64,000 nt of DNA from Caprella mutica. Lineage: Eukaryota > Arthropoda > Malacostraca > Amphipoda > Caprellidae. Where the stretch lies: NCBI GenBank assembly GCA_947561585.1, contig CANNZV010003197.1, positions 1-64,000 of the forward strand, written 5' to 3'. Of this stretch, positions 34,872 to 46,320 are shown piece by piece (position 1 is the first letter of the stretch; the number at the start of each line of letters is the position of its first letter). The translations under genes and the position numbers were made by a program. Under the pieces are notes generated by a model, which ran no database searches, had not been told where the DNA came from, and worked only from the letters and a program-made list of their open reading frames with translations.

Positions 34872-35320
34872 ATAATAAGAAGCTCACTTCGAACGTGTAT
34901 ACACTATACAGTCGTAAAAAACCAACCAATCACGTCCACTGATCTCTGACGTCACTATAAACGATGACTCGATAACAGTTTGAACGAGGGGTGTAGGTCA
35001 TAAGCCCCCCTGTTTTTAAATCCTTCTTTACCTATATTGTTTAATACTTAGGACACTTTTGTAATTCGTTACTGATTAGACATAAAATATATGTATATCG
35101 GGGGGCATCCCGCCCCCCGGGGCTCTTGACCGTATCCCTTGAACGAGCACGCTACAACAGCTCATTTTTGCTGGTAGATAGGCAACTATAAAAGGAACTT
35201 TTTATTATTATTAGAGGGAGCCATATCTACCGACCAAATTATGTACACGATTATCTATAGCCCAGCTACTACGCAATAATTATATACTACTACAATAAAT
35301 AAAGCAATTCGGGACGAAAC
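34872..35320. repeat. Inverted copy of 4550-4870, interrupted by a G-run element
   Basis: Reverse complement of the 4550-4870 block, split at TTTGAACGA by the element at 34988-35138. It carries the CCAAT (34926), CRE (34947-34954) and TATAAA (34956-34961) module on the plus strand. Confidence 0.75.
34988..35138. mobile_element. G-run hAT-like element, 151 bp, exact TSD
   Basis: Flanked by TTGAACGA at 34980-34987 and 35139-35146 (9 bp if the following G is counted). Left end GGGTGTAGGTCATAAGCCCC, right end CTCTTGACCGTATCCC. The uninterrupted relative at 4657-4667 shows the empty site. Confidence 0.9.
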
Positions 35321-35344
35321 GTCTGTGCACGAGCCATGAAATAC

Positions 35345-37260
35345 TAAAATTGTTAACAGATTTGAAAGATAGAAAAGATACGAGCGGGAATAAAATATGA
35401 ATGCGATCTTCAAGACTGCTAGCTCAACACTGAGCGCTTAGATTGTTCAGAGAAATTAAATAATAATATATATACCGAGGTTTGAGCGCCGCTAAGCCAA
35501 TGGGAATCAACAACTTCAGTTACTTGTGATTGAATAGGAGAAGCTATCATACAATTGGCTGTGAATGAAATGACAGCTTCCAAAGCGGGTTAGAGAAACC
35601 AGAGTATGAAGATTAGGGGAGTAGCCTAATCTTTTGAACCAATCAGCGACAAGAGTTGCCATTTGATTATGAAAAGACAATTATGCACGGTCTAGTCTCC
35701 TCTGCAACCCTATTGGTCTGTTCAAATAGAAATTTTTCTCCCAAATATTTATACTTTGGAGACATTTATGCTACTTCCAGCACTAGAACTTCTTTGTCCT
35801 CGGTACTGAGTGGCTGGCTGTTACTTATATACACTCGGTGATCATTAACTTTCGATCCTACAACCAATTAGAATTCAATCATGGTGCTAGTCATAACTAG
35901 CTATACCGTGCCGCTAGTTAGTAACGTTACACTTTAATCTTTACCGATTTCACTCAAAGTACTTCAACTCGATCACGACTTCATTTCTTCGGGCTGATCC
36001 CCTTTTCAACTCTGCCTATACATACTATTCGGTCTACTAATTTCAAAGTATGGAAAAATGTAATGTATAGCAAGAGCTCTGTTCCAGGCTGTTTTCAAAC
36101 TTAACTCTTCTCTCAATTTACGTACTTGAAGACCCCTTGAAATAAACTGTTTCCCACTAAAACACAGGTTTTGTAACTAAAAGTGAAATGATAGTTATTC
36201 TGGTGGATTATAATCCACCAGAATAACTAATAAAATAATTATTTATGTTAATTAGCATTCTTATTTTACAGTATAAAAGCAGCTTCGCATAAATCCTTTG
36301 TAAGATTAAGCATCTTAACTACTTAAACTCACGGGTTATACCTACTAGGAATTTAACCTAATTTGATACAATACGTTTGTTCATTGAATCTCTAATATTT
36401 GGTAGAATCTGTAACAAGCCTACTAATAATTTCTTTTGCTTCCTTCAGAGTTCTTAAAATACAATAAGGTTTAAACTTTAAATTATTGTATATTTATAAA
36501 ACACTGAATGACTTTAATTAGCTTTGAAATTAACTTTATTACCTTACGAATTCATTCGAAACGAATTTGAAATAACGTTTAATGAAATCAATTAGATGAA
36601 AAGGGGACTCAATTTAATACAAATTAAAAGTGTATGAACAATTGAGGGTACGGTCATGAGACCCCCTCCCTGTTTTGACCGGGGTGGGGGGCTTATGACC
36701 CACACGGCCACACCAATACAATTATACATACTAATAGTAATATGCAACTTGTATAGTCAAAGTAAAGTGTGTAAGTAATAATTTTACTAATTCATATTTC
36801 CATATGTTAACTTTACCCATAGTTATACTTCTAATTATTTTAAAATTTGTGTGGTCACACGACAAATTAGGGAGTGATTTATAATATCATAATGCGGATT
36901 TTTATTTTGATAGTACGCAACAAATTTTAAGAACAGCAGGAACATTTATCTTAATCCCATATGTTTTACATGAAGCTGATTAACTATTTAGAGAATATCA
37001 TATGTAGGTATAGTTATTAGTGAACATACAAAGAAACTTCAATTCATTTCAATTAGATGGGTATCTACTAACAGATGTTGGTGAAATGAATAAGCTGTAA
37101 ATTTAAGAAGCTGCATATTAACTTCTCTTTCCTATTCGGTTAAAGTTTCTCTGAATGGTGAAGAACTTGTCCCTGGATGGAGGCTTGATCGCGCCTCGTC
37201 AGGGGGCGCGGTTCTCCCCCAGTTTCTAGACCACCGTTACAATTATAAATAGAAAAATAA
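35345..37260. repeat. Duplicated segment, copy B (copy A at 11020-13320)
   Basis: Lacks the Harbinger MITE of copy A at 35764-35767 and instead carries a 61-bp G-run fragment at about 36646-36706. An extra inverted piece (ATAATCCACCAGAATAACTA near 36210) is also specific to this copy. No conserved coding frame. Confidence 0.8.
36646..36706. mobile_element. Minimal G-run element, about 61 bp
   Basis: GGGTACGGTCATGAGACCCC at the left and GGGGGGCTTATGACCCACAC at the right are the two termini with almost nothing between them. Copy A lacks it. The exact target duplication is unclear. Confidence 0.7.
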
Positions 37261-37402
37261 CGGACGAACTAACTCGAATTATGAGCAGCTCAGGTCACAA
37301 TCAAGGAATGTATTGTACTAGGTACTATACCCGTTATGTTCCTGTACACTGGATATATATAATTTTGGCCCATAGTTATGGAAATTTCAACCAAAAATTC
37401 AT

Positions 37403-38337
37403 GTTCTATTGAATGCTTTTTAGAAGTGTTTGGTATCCAGATGCCATGATTCGTTCATCTGAATTAGTCCTGCAATATGGACATTCCAAGTTGCTGCTCC
37501 TTGCAAACAATGTCTCTATGCACGTCGTACAGTAGATGTGGGTGCAACCTGAAAGAATCGTCAACTGTGACGTCGGAACACCATTTTTCCTGCAGATAAC
37601 GTAGTCATGAGCTTTTGAGTTGTCAAAATCCCCCATCTTGCTTCTCTTCATCCACTTTATGGCTGAAGAAGAAGTCATGGACATTAAATAAGATGGATGG
37701 AAAATAGTGGACTGTTCACCAGCTCGAAGTTGGAAGTCATTGCTGTGGTTCATTCCAAATAGTTTGAATATTAAAACTTCATTAGGAAGCTGTTGCATAC
37801 ATTGATAATAAGTATTATGCCATTTGATAATATCCATCGTATCGAGCCGTCACTTTGTGGACCGCACAATAAAGATTTTGTAAAGCGATGATCATCAAGT
37901 AGAACCTCAATTCAAACTGTCCAGTTCTGATCTGCTCCACATGTTTTTCGTAAGTTCTACAGCAGTACTTTTGGTAGATGGGACCTTCTCTATGGAACTC
38001 TTCATATCCTATAGGGTCCATGTGTTAGCATTGAGTAATTCATGATTCACCAATCCCTGGGAATAGCAATTATTCGTGAAAAGACGCGTGTTTTAACCGT
38101 CAATGAAGACTTTCAACATAGCTTGATGAGCTCTGACAGCTTCATCCAAAAGTACATTTTCCTTTTTGATGGCGACAAATGATCTTCTTCACCATGTTTT
38201 TCATGGTGAAGGATCTCTTTCCTGGATAAGGGAATATTCATTCCGAATCCTTTGCAGTTTTTTGATCATATCGTCCACCGTAAGACGAGGCACGTCATTA
38301 TAGTCAAGAAAATGGCTCCATCAAACGGGATGAACAT
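37403..38337 (-). pseudogene. RING-finger family copy 3, best-preserved RING
   Basis: The ORF-A homologue starts at 38337 (MFIPFDG) and is quickly frameshifted. ORF-B starts at 38021 (MDPIGYEEFHREGPIYQKY), is open to about 37815, shifts by one base, and continues 37837-37406 (MDIIKWHNTYYQCM ... KWMKRSKMGDF). The RING segment reads YVICRKNGVPTS, SGCTHIYCTTCIETLF, ECPYC, so seven of eight ligands of a C3HC4 RING remain; the first Cys is Tyr. It ends DERIMASGYQTLLKSIQ. Upstream flank 38338-38500 matches 4899-5066 of copy 1, showing that the duplication unit includes non-coding sequence. Predicted ligase-like family; this copy is not intact. Confidence 0.7.
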
Positions 38338-38500
38338 ATGTTATCGAATTCTGCATAGCTATAGGGATCAGTATGGGAAGCATCTTGTTTAACGTCTGTT
38401 CTGTCTAAGATCTCTAACACAAATGAGTGCAAATCATATAGGACGGTTGGCTATTCGTACGCTCCTCCCACCTTGATCAGCCTTGTATTTTCATTCAGCT

Positions 38501-39529
38501 TATAATATTTGACAATGGGATTGATTCTAACGTCCTGCTGACTAGTCACTCTTGTGTCGAAAATTGTAAACGAGAATTTATTCTAGAAGATTCAGTGAGT
38601 ATGAATGTAATAAGTAGTTTGTATGCATTTATTTCATTTTATCATTTGCTATCGGAAACTAGTTGTGTATTACCTAATATTTAAAATCACGAATGAAATT
38701 TGTTATTGATTTTTATCTCTTCCTCGCTGGAAGACTGTCCCTCATTTAGCCTTAGAAGTAGCAGCCTAGCAGGTCTGAGAAGGGTGACATCTTGGCTTGT
38801 TGTCTCATACTGGTGGCATAATATAACAAATCATTTCTATTTTCGTTAAACGAAAGTTTTCTTTCATTGAACTAAAGCAAAAATCGAAAAAGTTATATGA
38901 ATAAATGTGTTCTTCTTGCAAAGTTGCATATACCATACAAATTTCAGAACGATCGGCTCAAAAATAAAAAGTCACCGTCGGTAAATATGCTCATGGATGC
39001 AGAAAAGCTACTACGTAAATTCAGTCACTTATAAGGAATGTGACGAAAAATGACACCAGTACAGGTGACTGCGCTCACGGATGGAAGAGGAATTTTAAGA
39101 GGTGATATTAAATTAAGAATAAGAGACTACCTAATACAAAAATCTTAAAAACTCGTATAGTTGAAGAACATAATCCTAGCGCCATCCTTTAAAATTGCAA
39201 GAAGCGTTATAAAATTGATGAACATTGTAAAAATGAAAAAAAAAATATTATATTTGATGGACAATGAAACATAACACAAGTTGATCGTGTAATTGCATTT
39301 GGTAACAAGTTTGCCAACTGATATCATGTAAATTTTCAAGACATCGTGAAATTTAATTTTAATAAAAAATTAAAAAACAATCTAAGAACAAATAATTAAG
39401 TTGTTTCTCAATCTTGTTTTCTTTGTATGAAATTGTCATTGATTGCTATCGAGTGTCTTGTTAAACTATTGTGACATGCGGCGAAATTTCCGGTTACGGA
39501 CCCCCGCTCCGCCCTTGTTCAACTACATT
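38501..39529. other. AT-rich DNA, no gene seen
   Basis: No array or transposon ends were identified. The 39145-39339 minus-strand open frame is hydrophobic and AT-driven. Confidence 0.4.
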
Positions 39530-40090
39530 TTTCTTCATTCATCATGCAGTAAGTCCTGCAAGAAAAGGCTTCTGCCCGATTCACACGAATGCAACATGAT
39601 CATGCCTAATGTTGCCAAAACTATTTCTGGATGTACCATATCATATAATGAAAATGTATCAAATTTGTGTTATTTGACAAGAAAGTACCAACAAATTGAA
39701 TAGTACCACATTCGGCAAGTCTTTAATGTTACACTATTATGCATGTGTTCCGCGCAAATTGCCTTTTTTATACAATCTCTAGAATGCGCTGCGTGTTTTT
39801 AGGATCTTTAAAATCTGCAACAATCTGGAGTGTACAATGGTCGTATGCGTGACTTAGCGATCTGGTCAATCTCGAGATTGCGCAAGTGTCAGTTCCATGT
39901 TTTACAAATTGCTTATTCTTATCAATAGCATGTACTTTTTTGGATTTTTAATATTTTACTTAATTTAAAAGACTATAATTTTACATAGAAACAAGGGAAA
40001 GCAACCCATGTTAATACCGAACGTTTGGAAGAATGTTTGATATCTCGGTAAATTAAAATAACAGTTTTTACATTTTTATTAATCTTTGCA
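39530..40090. repeat. Second copy of the 32520-32890 flank
   Basis: Shares the ordered landmarks listed for 32520-32890, but no RING copy follows here; the homology stops at TGCATATAAAAATGATGG. Confidence 0.65.
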
Positions 40091-40104
40091 TATAAAAATG
40101 ATGG

Positions 40105-40470
40105 CCCAAAAGTACTTAATCTGGTATTTGTGAGACAATTGCATGGTCAATATCCAGGAACCATTTTGTTAAATTTTAGGAGTGATCGGGCGAAAAGATA
40201 AAGGCCATTTATAACTTTATAGCTCAAAAGTATTCAACCAAATAGCCTGAAATTTGATGGGACGATTGGTCAATGTCTAGAAACCAGTGTTCTATTTGGT
40301 TAAATTTTGGGAGCGATCGGGTCAAAAGTCAATGTCATTTATAACTCCCAACAGTATTCAACCAAATTGCATGAAACTTGGTGAGACGATTGGTCATTAT
40401 CCATTTACCAGTTTATCAGATTTTGGGAGAGTATGGCTCAAAGCGGCGGCGAAATTATGCGCTCTTCCGA
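40105..40470. repeat. Three diverged units of about 120 bp
   Basis: AGTATTCAACCAAAT ... GACGATTGGTCA ... TTTTGGGAG(C/A)GATCGGG ... CATTTATAACT recurs with starts near 40111, 40229 and 40353. Confidence 0.7.
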
Positions 40471-40582
40471 GTACACGTAATCTAGTTACCAATGTATTAC
40501 CAAGCTATTAATTATTGCTTTAACTATCGTATTTTGATGGACCAATTAAATGCATAAATGGATTATTTACTCTATCATTATT

Positions 40583-41040
40583 CCAAAAACTAACAGTTTG
40601 ACGGTCAGGATTCATATTCAAATGGGAAATTGAGACTCCACTGGCGATTATATTTTAATTAACAATATTTCGAGCAGGTTTCTTAGCTCGTTTTCAAGTT
40701 GTTCCTTGAAAATTTTCTTCAATCCAAAAATTAACTGTTTGACGGCCAGGATTCATATATGAATGGGAAATTGAGACTCCACTGGCGATTATATTTTAAT
40801 AAACAATATTTCGAGCAGGTTTCTTTGCTTGTTTTCAAATTATTCCTTGAAAATTTTCATCCAAAGGATGAAGTTGTTCCTTGAAAATTTTCATCTTCGT
40901 AACCTGTCTACGACATGGGGAGATTTAAGAAGCACCTTTGGATGAAAATTTCCAAGGAACAACTTTAAAACGAGCTAAGAAACCTGCTCGAAATATTGTT
41001 TATTAAAATATAATCGCCAGTGGAGTCTCAATTTCCCATT
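40583..41040. mobile_element. Foldback element with 12-bp TSD, long copy
   Basis: Flanked by TCTATCATTATT at 40571-40582 and 41041-41052. Two direct units (CCAAAAACTAACAGTTTGAC ... and CCAAAAATTAACTGTTTGAC ...) are followed by a reverse-complement unit ending AATTTCCCATT. Related to 17304-17556. Confidence 0.8.
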
Positions 41041-41519
41041 TCTATCATTATTGTTCATGCTTCACACCCTTTACCTGCCTTGTACACTCGAGATTGACGC
41101 GCATTTCAAAGTCCTAAAAATGCGCAGCGTATTCTTGATATTGTGCAAATCCGCAAATGGTGCGGAACACATGCATGATCGTGTGAACCGGGCTAAATTT
41201 ACTACTGCGTCTTATCTGACGTCACGTTGAATTATCAAATTTCATGACTTCTCACAGAACTAAGATTAGATATGACAGCCAGTCGTTTACATACAGTGCT
41301 ACTAAGTAACTTTTTATTGTATTTACTTTCCTCGGTGTTCTCATATAATATAGAATTTTTCAATTCCAAATAGGCAGTATAATCTGTATAAACATTTAAA
41401 CCAAAACTACTTGAAGGCTCCATTGAAGCCGCAACAAAGCATGTCTATTCTAAGGAATGATTTCATACCCAAGTTCAGTCACCGTCTAGTTATGGGCCTA
41501 GTGTATAGAAGACAACTTG
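41041..41519. other. Repeat remnant and AT-rich DNA
   Basis: 41080-41200 is an inverted relative of part of 32600-32660 / 39760-39900 (AAAAATGCGCAGCG). A full CRE lies at 41217. No gene seen. Confidence 0.4.
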
Positions 41520-41681
41520 AAAGCTAGCGTCAAGAAAGGGCTTAATCTACCGCACGGTATTTCTGATAGATTGATGTACGTTCCGGTGGGAGGTGACAGA
41601 ATTGGCATTTATCACCTCCTGCCTCTTACTTCCCGTTGTAAAAAAGGAAATATTTTGTGGTTTTGCACGCCAAATGATTAG
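41520..41681 (+). pseudogene. LINE endonuclease relic
   Basis: The frame at 41544-41681 reads NLPHGISDRLMYVPVGGDR, then IGIYHLLPLT, resembling the conserved LPxGISDRLMxLRxPLxG...ATIISxYAP segment of non-LTR retrotransposon APE-type endonucleases, with small deletions. It ends at a stop and no reverse transcriptase is visible nearby. Confidence 0.5.
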
Positions 41682-41745
41682 AGAGACTGCAATCTCTTAG
41701 ACTATGAGCAATGAAATAAGAATTGGCCCGCTCCATTTATGATTC

Positions 41746-42036
41746 GTGGTACTAGATGCAGATCAGAAAGAGGTTCAAGCAGCATGTTCGACCGCATTGA
41801 AGTGTACTACAGTTATGCCAATGCCGCAAGTCTCCCACTGCGTCAAACTGGATAACAAATGGAACGGAACTCTGCTGTCAGATACTGACTTCGTGAAAAC
41901 AGTTGCCGTTAGATGTGCTCCCTACCTGCGAGCATTCATACGGCTTGCTGCTCTTGTGGGAGTACGGCCTCTCTGGGGCACGTCTCTCAGGTATGCCCCG
42001 TTTCATACAATCTGCGCGTCAGAAGGCCGCAACTGA
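41746..42036 (+). other. Unrecognised 97-codon open frame in a GC-richer patch
   Basis: The frame opens at GTG rather than ATG and contains VSHCVKLDNKWNGTLLSDTD and VGVRPLWGTSLRYAPFHT. Base composition is unlike the surroundings. There are no splice sites or homologues that I can name. It could be a transposon fragment next to the LINE relic. Confidence 0.2.
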
Positions 42037-42284
42037 ATTCACCCATATATGTTAATTTCAATTTAAGTTATGTTTATTGATCTTTCTTTTCATTTAGGGA
42101 AATAAAGGGTTTGACAACTAGATAAATTTATTATAATGGATAGAAAAACATTCACATTTTTTTTACATTACGTCTAAAAAAACTCCTCATGAGTACCCGC
42201 GACCCGTGGCAATAAAATGACTACTAATAGCAAAAATAAATGCTAATAGGTAACCATGCATTTTAATACTTGAAAAAATTAATT

Positions 42285-42545
42285 CAAATTATGTGCAATG
42301 CCTCGTACATATTATAGGACATCGAATTTTTCATCGTAGGCCAACACTAATCTTTGTAAACGAGCAGCGGTTTGAGTGCAGACCTTCTTTCCCTTGGTGG
42401 CATTTCACCAGCAACAAATTGTTCAATTTTTATTTAGGTTGCAGTCCAAAAATTTCTATATATTTGGATGTACCGAAGTCATTTGTTCATTGAAAGCCCC
42501 ATGCCACCCTTCGACATTATTGTTGGTTTTTGGCCTAATTTCTTT
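42285..42545 (-). pseudogene. MULE-type transposase C-terminal relic
   Basis: The minus strand reads EIRPKTNNNVEGWHGAFNEQ, then MTSVHPNI followed by a stop, and in later frames LVLAYDEKFDVL and YVRGIAHN. TNNxVEGWH and YLRGIAHN are hallmarks of MULE transposases often fused to FLYWCH domains in insects. Stops and frameshifts make it inactive. Confidence 0.7.
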
Positions 42546-44663
42546 AAAAAAAGAATCTATGCATTTTACATTTCTAAAGAAAATTTGGGACACCTACGAT
42601 GTCCTCATCTGTCTGGGTGTCCAAGCCACGTATCTTCGAAATAACCAGTAATCTTGAGCCTCTGAAGGAAATGCACCATGCACTACACATAATATAACCA
42701 AATGCTAGCCCAAAAAGAAACTAATGTCGAAACAACTATAGTTAATTAATTTATATTATTTCATATGTTCAGTAATTATATACAATTTCATATATTCATG
42801 AATAAAATATCATTTCAGTTTCATATTTTCAGTAGCTAATATTAATTTAATATTCCCTTAAACAAGCCTGTATTTTTAACTTAAATCATTTCTATTTAGT
42901 TTCTTATTATTATTATAATTTTTCATATCATTGTTACATTTTGTATTAAATTGTTTTTTACGGTGAATTGAGTTGCGGTGAACTTTCAATGCGGTGAATT
43001 GAGGGCGGTGAACTTTCTGCACAACGTTAGTACTATCCCTTACGGGAAAACCATGTCCAGTTTGGTGCTTATGTAACAAGCTGGAGAGACTGCTCAACTG
43101 ATGACACTCTGCTTATCAAAATCAATTCATCATATTATCGCGGCAAAGGTACTACATTTCAGGCACAATATGTACAGAACCTAAAGCCGTACAGCCGCCA
43201 ATGCAGGAGTGTGTGCATGCGGGCACACAGAGAAGAAACGTTGCTAATGGATATGAAGATCTTTTTTTAACGAATGGTTTAATAATAGTTTACATTCACT
43301 TTTTTAAATGGACATATAAGAAGAAGAGCAGAATGTTTAAACTTTATTTCAATAATTTAAATAAAATACTACTATTTTGGTGGAAATTTAGTTATTCGAT
43401 ATGTCATATGATGCGGGATCTTAATCTGTTAACTGAATTCATTATTTATATAGTTTATTACCTGTTGTAATAGTGAGAATCTAGTCAATTCGCTTCCACT
43501 TTTTTCAGTACATGACTGTCGCCAAAGTAAATTGAATCACCGCAGTAATTCTATCGTACTTCATTCAGGTAACTATTAGAGGGAATAACAAGCAATGCAT
43601 ATCAAGCACCAAATGATAGAATAACCAGCAATGCATGTCAATGACCAGCTGAGAGAAAAGCGAGCTGTGCATGCCAAGCACCAGCCTATATTGTCATGCC
43701 ACATGGAACTGTTTGGATAAGTGGATTGTACAGTCGATGGGAAGAGTTTGCTAATATCTCATTACCATAAAAAAAACTTTACTAATTGTTATGTTGTGGA
43801 TAGTAAAAATTGGTCTGGGTACACGAACACGAATTGTAAGTTTTGAAAATAATAGAAAAGTGTGATTTGTGAAATTATCATCATTCAGAGATTTTTCTCT
43901 GACAGTACATCATGAAGTATAGGATAAGTCCTAAGTATAAGGCATTTTTGATTATTTAAGAAAGAATATACATATAATGAATATCATAACTTTCACAATT
44001 ATTATTTTTTCTAATTTGATCGAAAATTTGGAGTCGTCCGGTAATTCTGAAGTGACTGACTGAATTGTTTGGAGATTTTTAGTAGAGTAGATAGCATGGC
44101 AATGAACTTGTAGTACAGCGATGAACTTGCATAGAAACTCATCCACATGTATTTCAGTATCTCGCCTGTCTGTTAGTCTTTATGATATTTACATTAGAAT
44201 AATGGTCAGGGGACGAATTATTTTTTTCTAGTACGGAGTTTATCCAGTACAGTTTCATATGTATCTAGTTCTAATTACTAATAAGAGGTTGGTTTACTGC
44301 GAGGGTTTGCTGAAACTTTACTTGTTCCTTTGTAACAAGGATTTAGAGAAAGATCAAGAGAAACATTTAGCATACAATAAACATTTTGCATGAGGTGGTA
44401 CGCAACTGTCATGCTATGTATTATAATTTTGTATTTGGTGATTTGCTTTGCATTTTTAGACTTAAGCTTTCATGGATTGAATTTATTGTGAATTATATTA
44501 TTATTCTAACCTAAAAATTTAGTATAACAATGTTAATATTACAGTCCGAAATTGTGCATGAAGAAGCATAGAAATGAATACTGAACTACTGCTAATTTTT
44601 TTTTTTTTTTTTGTTACAATTATTTTCTTTCACATGGACCTGACAATAATTTTTACCATCTAT
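42546..44663. other. AT-rich DNA, no gene seen
   Basis: Contains ACTTTCAATGCGGTGAATTGA-like near-repeats (42965-43015), a solitary relative of the 32-bp minisatellite (43893-43912), one arm of the palindromic MITE family (about 43990-44055) and an 18-T run near 44600. No coding signal. Confidence 0.4.
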
Positions 44664-45143
44664 CCTATGTGTGTGCTTTTGATTCTATGTGTGTGCTTTT
44701 GATTCTATGTGTGTGCTTTTGATTCTATGTGTGTGCTTTTGATTCTATGTGTGTGCTTTTGATTCTATGTGTGTGCTTTTGATTCTATGTGTGTGCTTTT
44801 GATTCTATGTGTGTGCTTTTGATTCTATGTGTGTGCTTTTGATTCTATGTGTGTGCTTTTGATTCTATGTGTGTGCTTTTGATTCTATGTGTGTGCTTTT
44901 GATTTTATGTGTGTGCTTTTGATTCTATGTGTGTGCTTTTGATTCTATGTGTGTGCTTTTGATTCTATGTGTGTGCTTTTGATTCTATGTGTGTGCTTTT
45001 GATTCTATGTGTGTGCTTTTGATTCTATGTGTGTGCTTTTGATTCTATGTGTGTGCTTTTGATTCTATGTGTGTGCTTTTGATTCTATGTGTGTGCTTTT
45101 GATTCTATGTGTGTGCTTTTGATTCTATGTGTGTGCTTTTGAT
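44664..45143. repeat. 20-bp minisatellite, 24 copies, almost perfect
   Basis: Unit TCTATGTGTGTGCTTTTGAT repeated for 480 bp. By eye I see one interior variant (TTTATG at 44904-44909) and a C in place of T at the first base of the array. It contains a GTGTGTG core on one strand. Confidence 0.97.
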
Positions 45144-45621
45144 TCTATGGGTCATGTAGTTTATATGTGTATTTTTGTTCTTTGGTATCCTCTTGTTCCT
45201 TTAAGTGTACACTTGTTCCTAATTATCCTCTTGCTCTTAAGCTCTTAACTAAGTGTCTTCTTGTTCTTAATTATAGAGGCGCGATAGAAAACGGCCATCC
45301 TCTATATATATACGTTTATTTATTTCAGCTTCATTTTTCTATTTTTCATTATTATTATTGTTATTGACTCTAGTTCCTATGTTTGTTCTTTATTCTTATG
45401 CGTGTTCTCTATTCCTATGCGCTACTTGTTCCTATGAGTGTCCGCTTGTTTCTTTTTGGCCTCTTGGTCCTACGTATCCTATTGTTCCTAAGTATCTATA
45501 TCGTTCATATCCCTTTTTCTTATATTCTCGTGGAAAAAGTAGGAGGAGCTTAGAATAAATCTGGTGGAAAGACTTAAAAAGCCCTACGTGTAAGACATAA
45601 CTTAAAAAGCCCCTATCATTA
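45144..45621. repeat. TTGTTCCTA-type degenerate repeat and Harbinger MITE fragment
   Basis: 45170-45510 repeats CTTGTTCCTAAGT-like phrases. 45530-45600 matches the right half of the MITE at 59688-59921 (GGAAAAAGTAGGAGGAGCTT, GGAAAGACTTAAAAA, CCCTACGTGT). Confidence 0.6.
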
Positions 45622-45916
45622 AAGGGATAGTAAAGTCAAAATCAAACAATTGCCAAATTTGTTTTAAATCGATTCAGAATATTTAATTATGTAATATTTG
45701 AATGCTCGTTTATTTTTAAAATATTCATATAAAAATTATATAATAAAATTAGCGACACCTAGCGGAAGCATTTGCACTCATTATTATGTACGTGAGTATG
45801 TTTGTTGTTTTCATATTAATTTATGTATTCAGTAATCAACCTTTGTTTGCGTCAAAATGGTGAAAAGATTAAAGACAAAAAGTCATAGTAAACAAAAAAT
45901 GACTGTCCTGTCCCTT
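45622..45916. mobile_element. TA-flanked MITE, 295 bp
   Basis: AAGGGATAGTAAAGTCAAAATC at the left (first 20: AAGGGATAGTAAAGTCAAAA) pairs with GACTGTCCTGTCCCTT at the right, TA on both sides. Related to 31387-31951. It includes GCGACACCTAGCGGAAGC. Confidence 0.65.
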
Positions 45917-46320
45917 TAACACAGAGGATTGGTCGATGAAACTTCAGAAATAATGTTTCATCTCCATGTTTATTAAAACTTAAACATTTTTACCGTCGCA
46001 GATGTGCAGCTGTCATCGAGAACATAACCTTTGTTAACTGAATAAACATGTTTACTATTTAAACATATATATTTTCATTATATTATGCTGTTTTCATTAT
46101 TATAAAATAAATACATTTGTACCATGGTTTTGGACGCTTAAAATTTTTGTAAATAAATTTGTTATTAATATATTTTTTTAAATCTTTATATCGTATTGAA
46201 ATCTTAGTATGCCACTGTGGATGATAACGACTATTAGTTGGAAAAATTTCAGCTTTTAAAGTTCGTAAATATAAAGATAGAAAGACTTGAAAATTTGTAT
46301 ATTGGTTTTGGACGATACTG

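Noticed and set aside
43201..43470. 89-codon plus-strand ORF
   Set aside because: AT-driven composition, no splice context, no recognisable domain.
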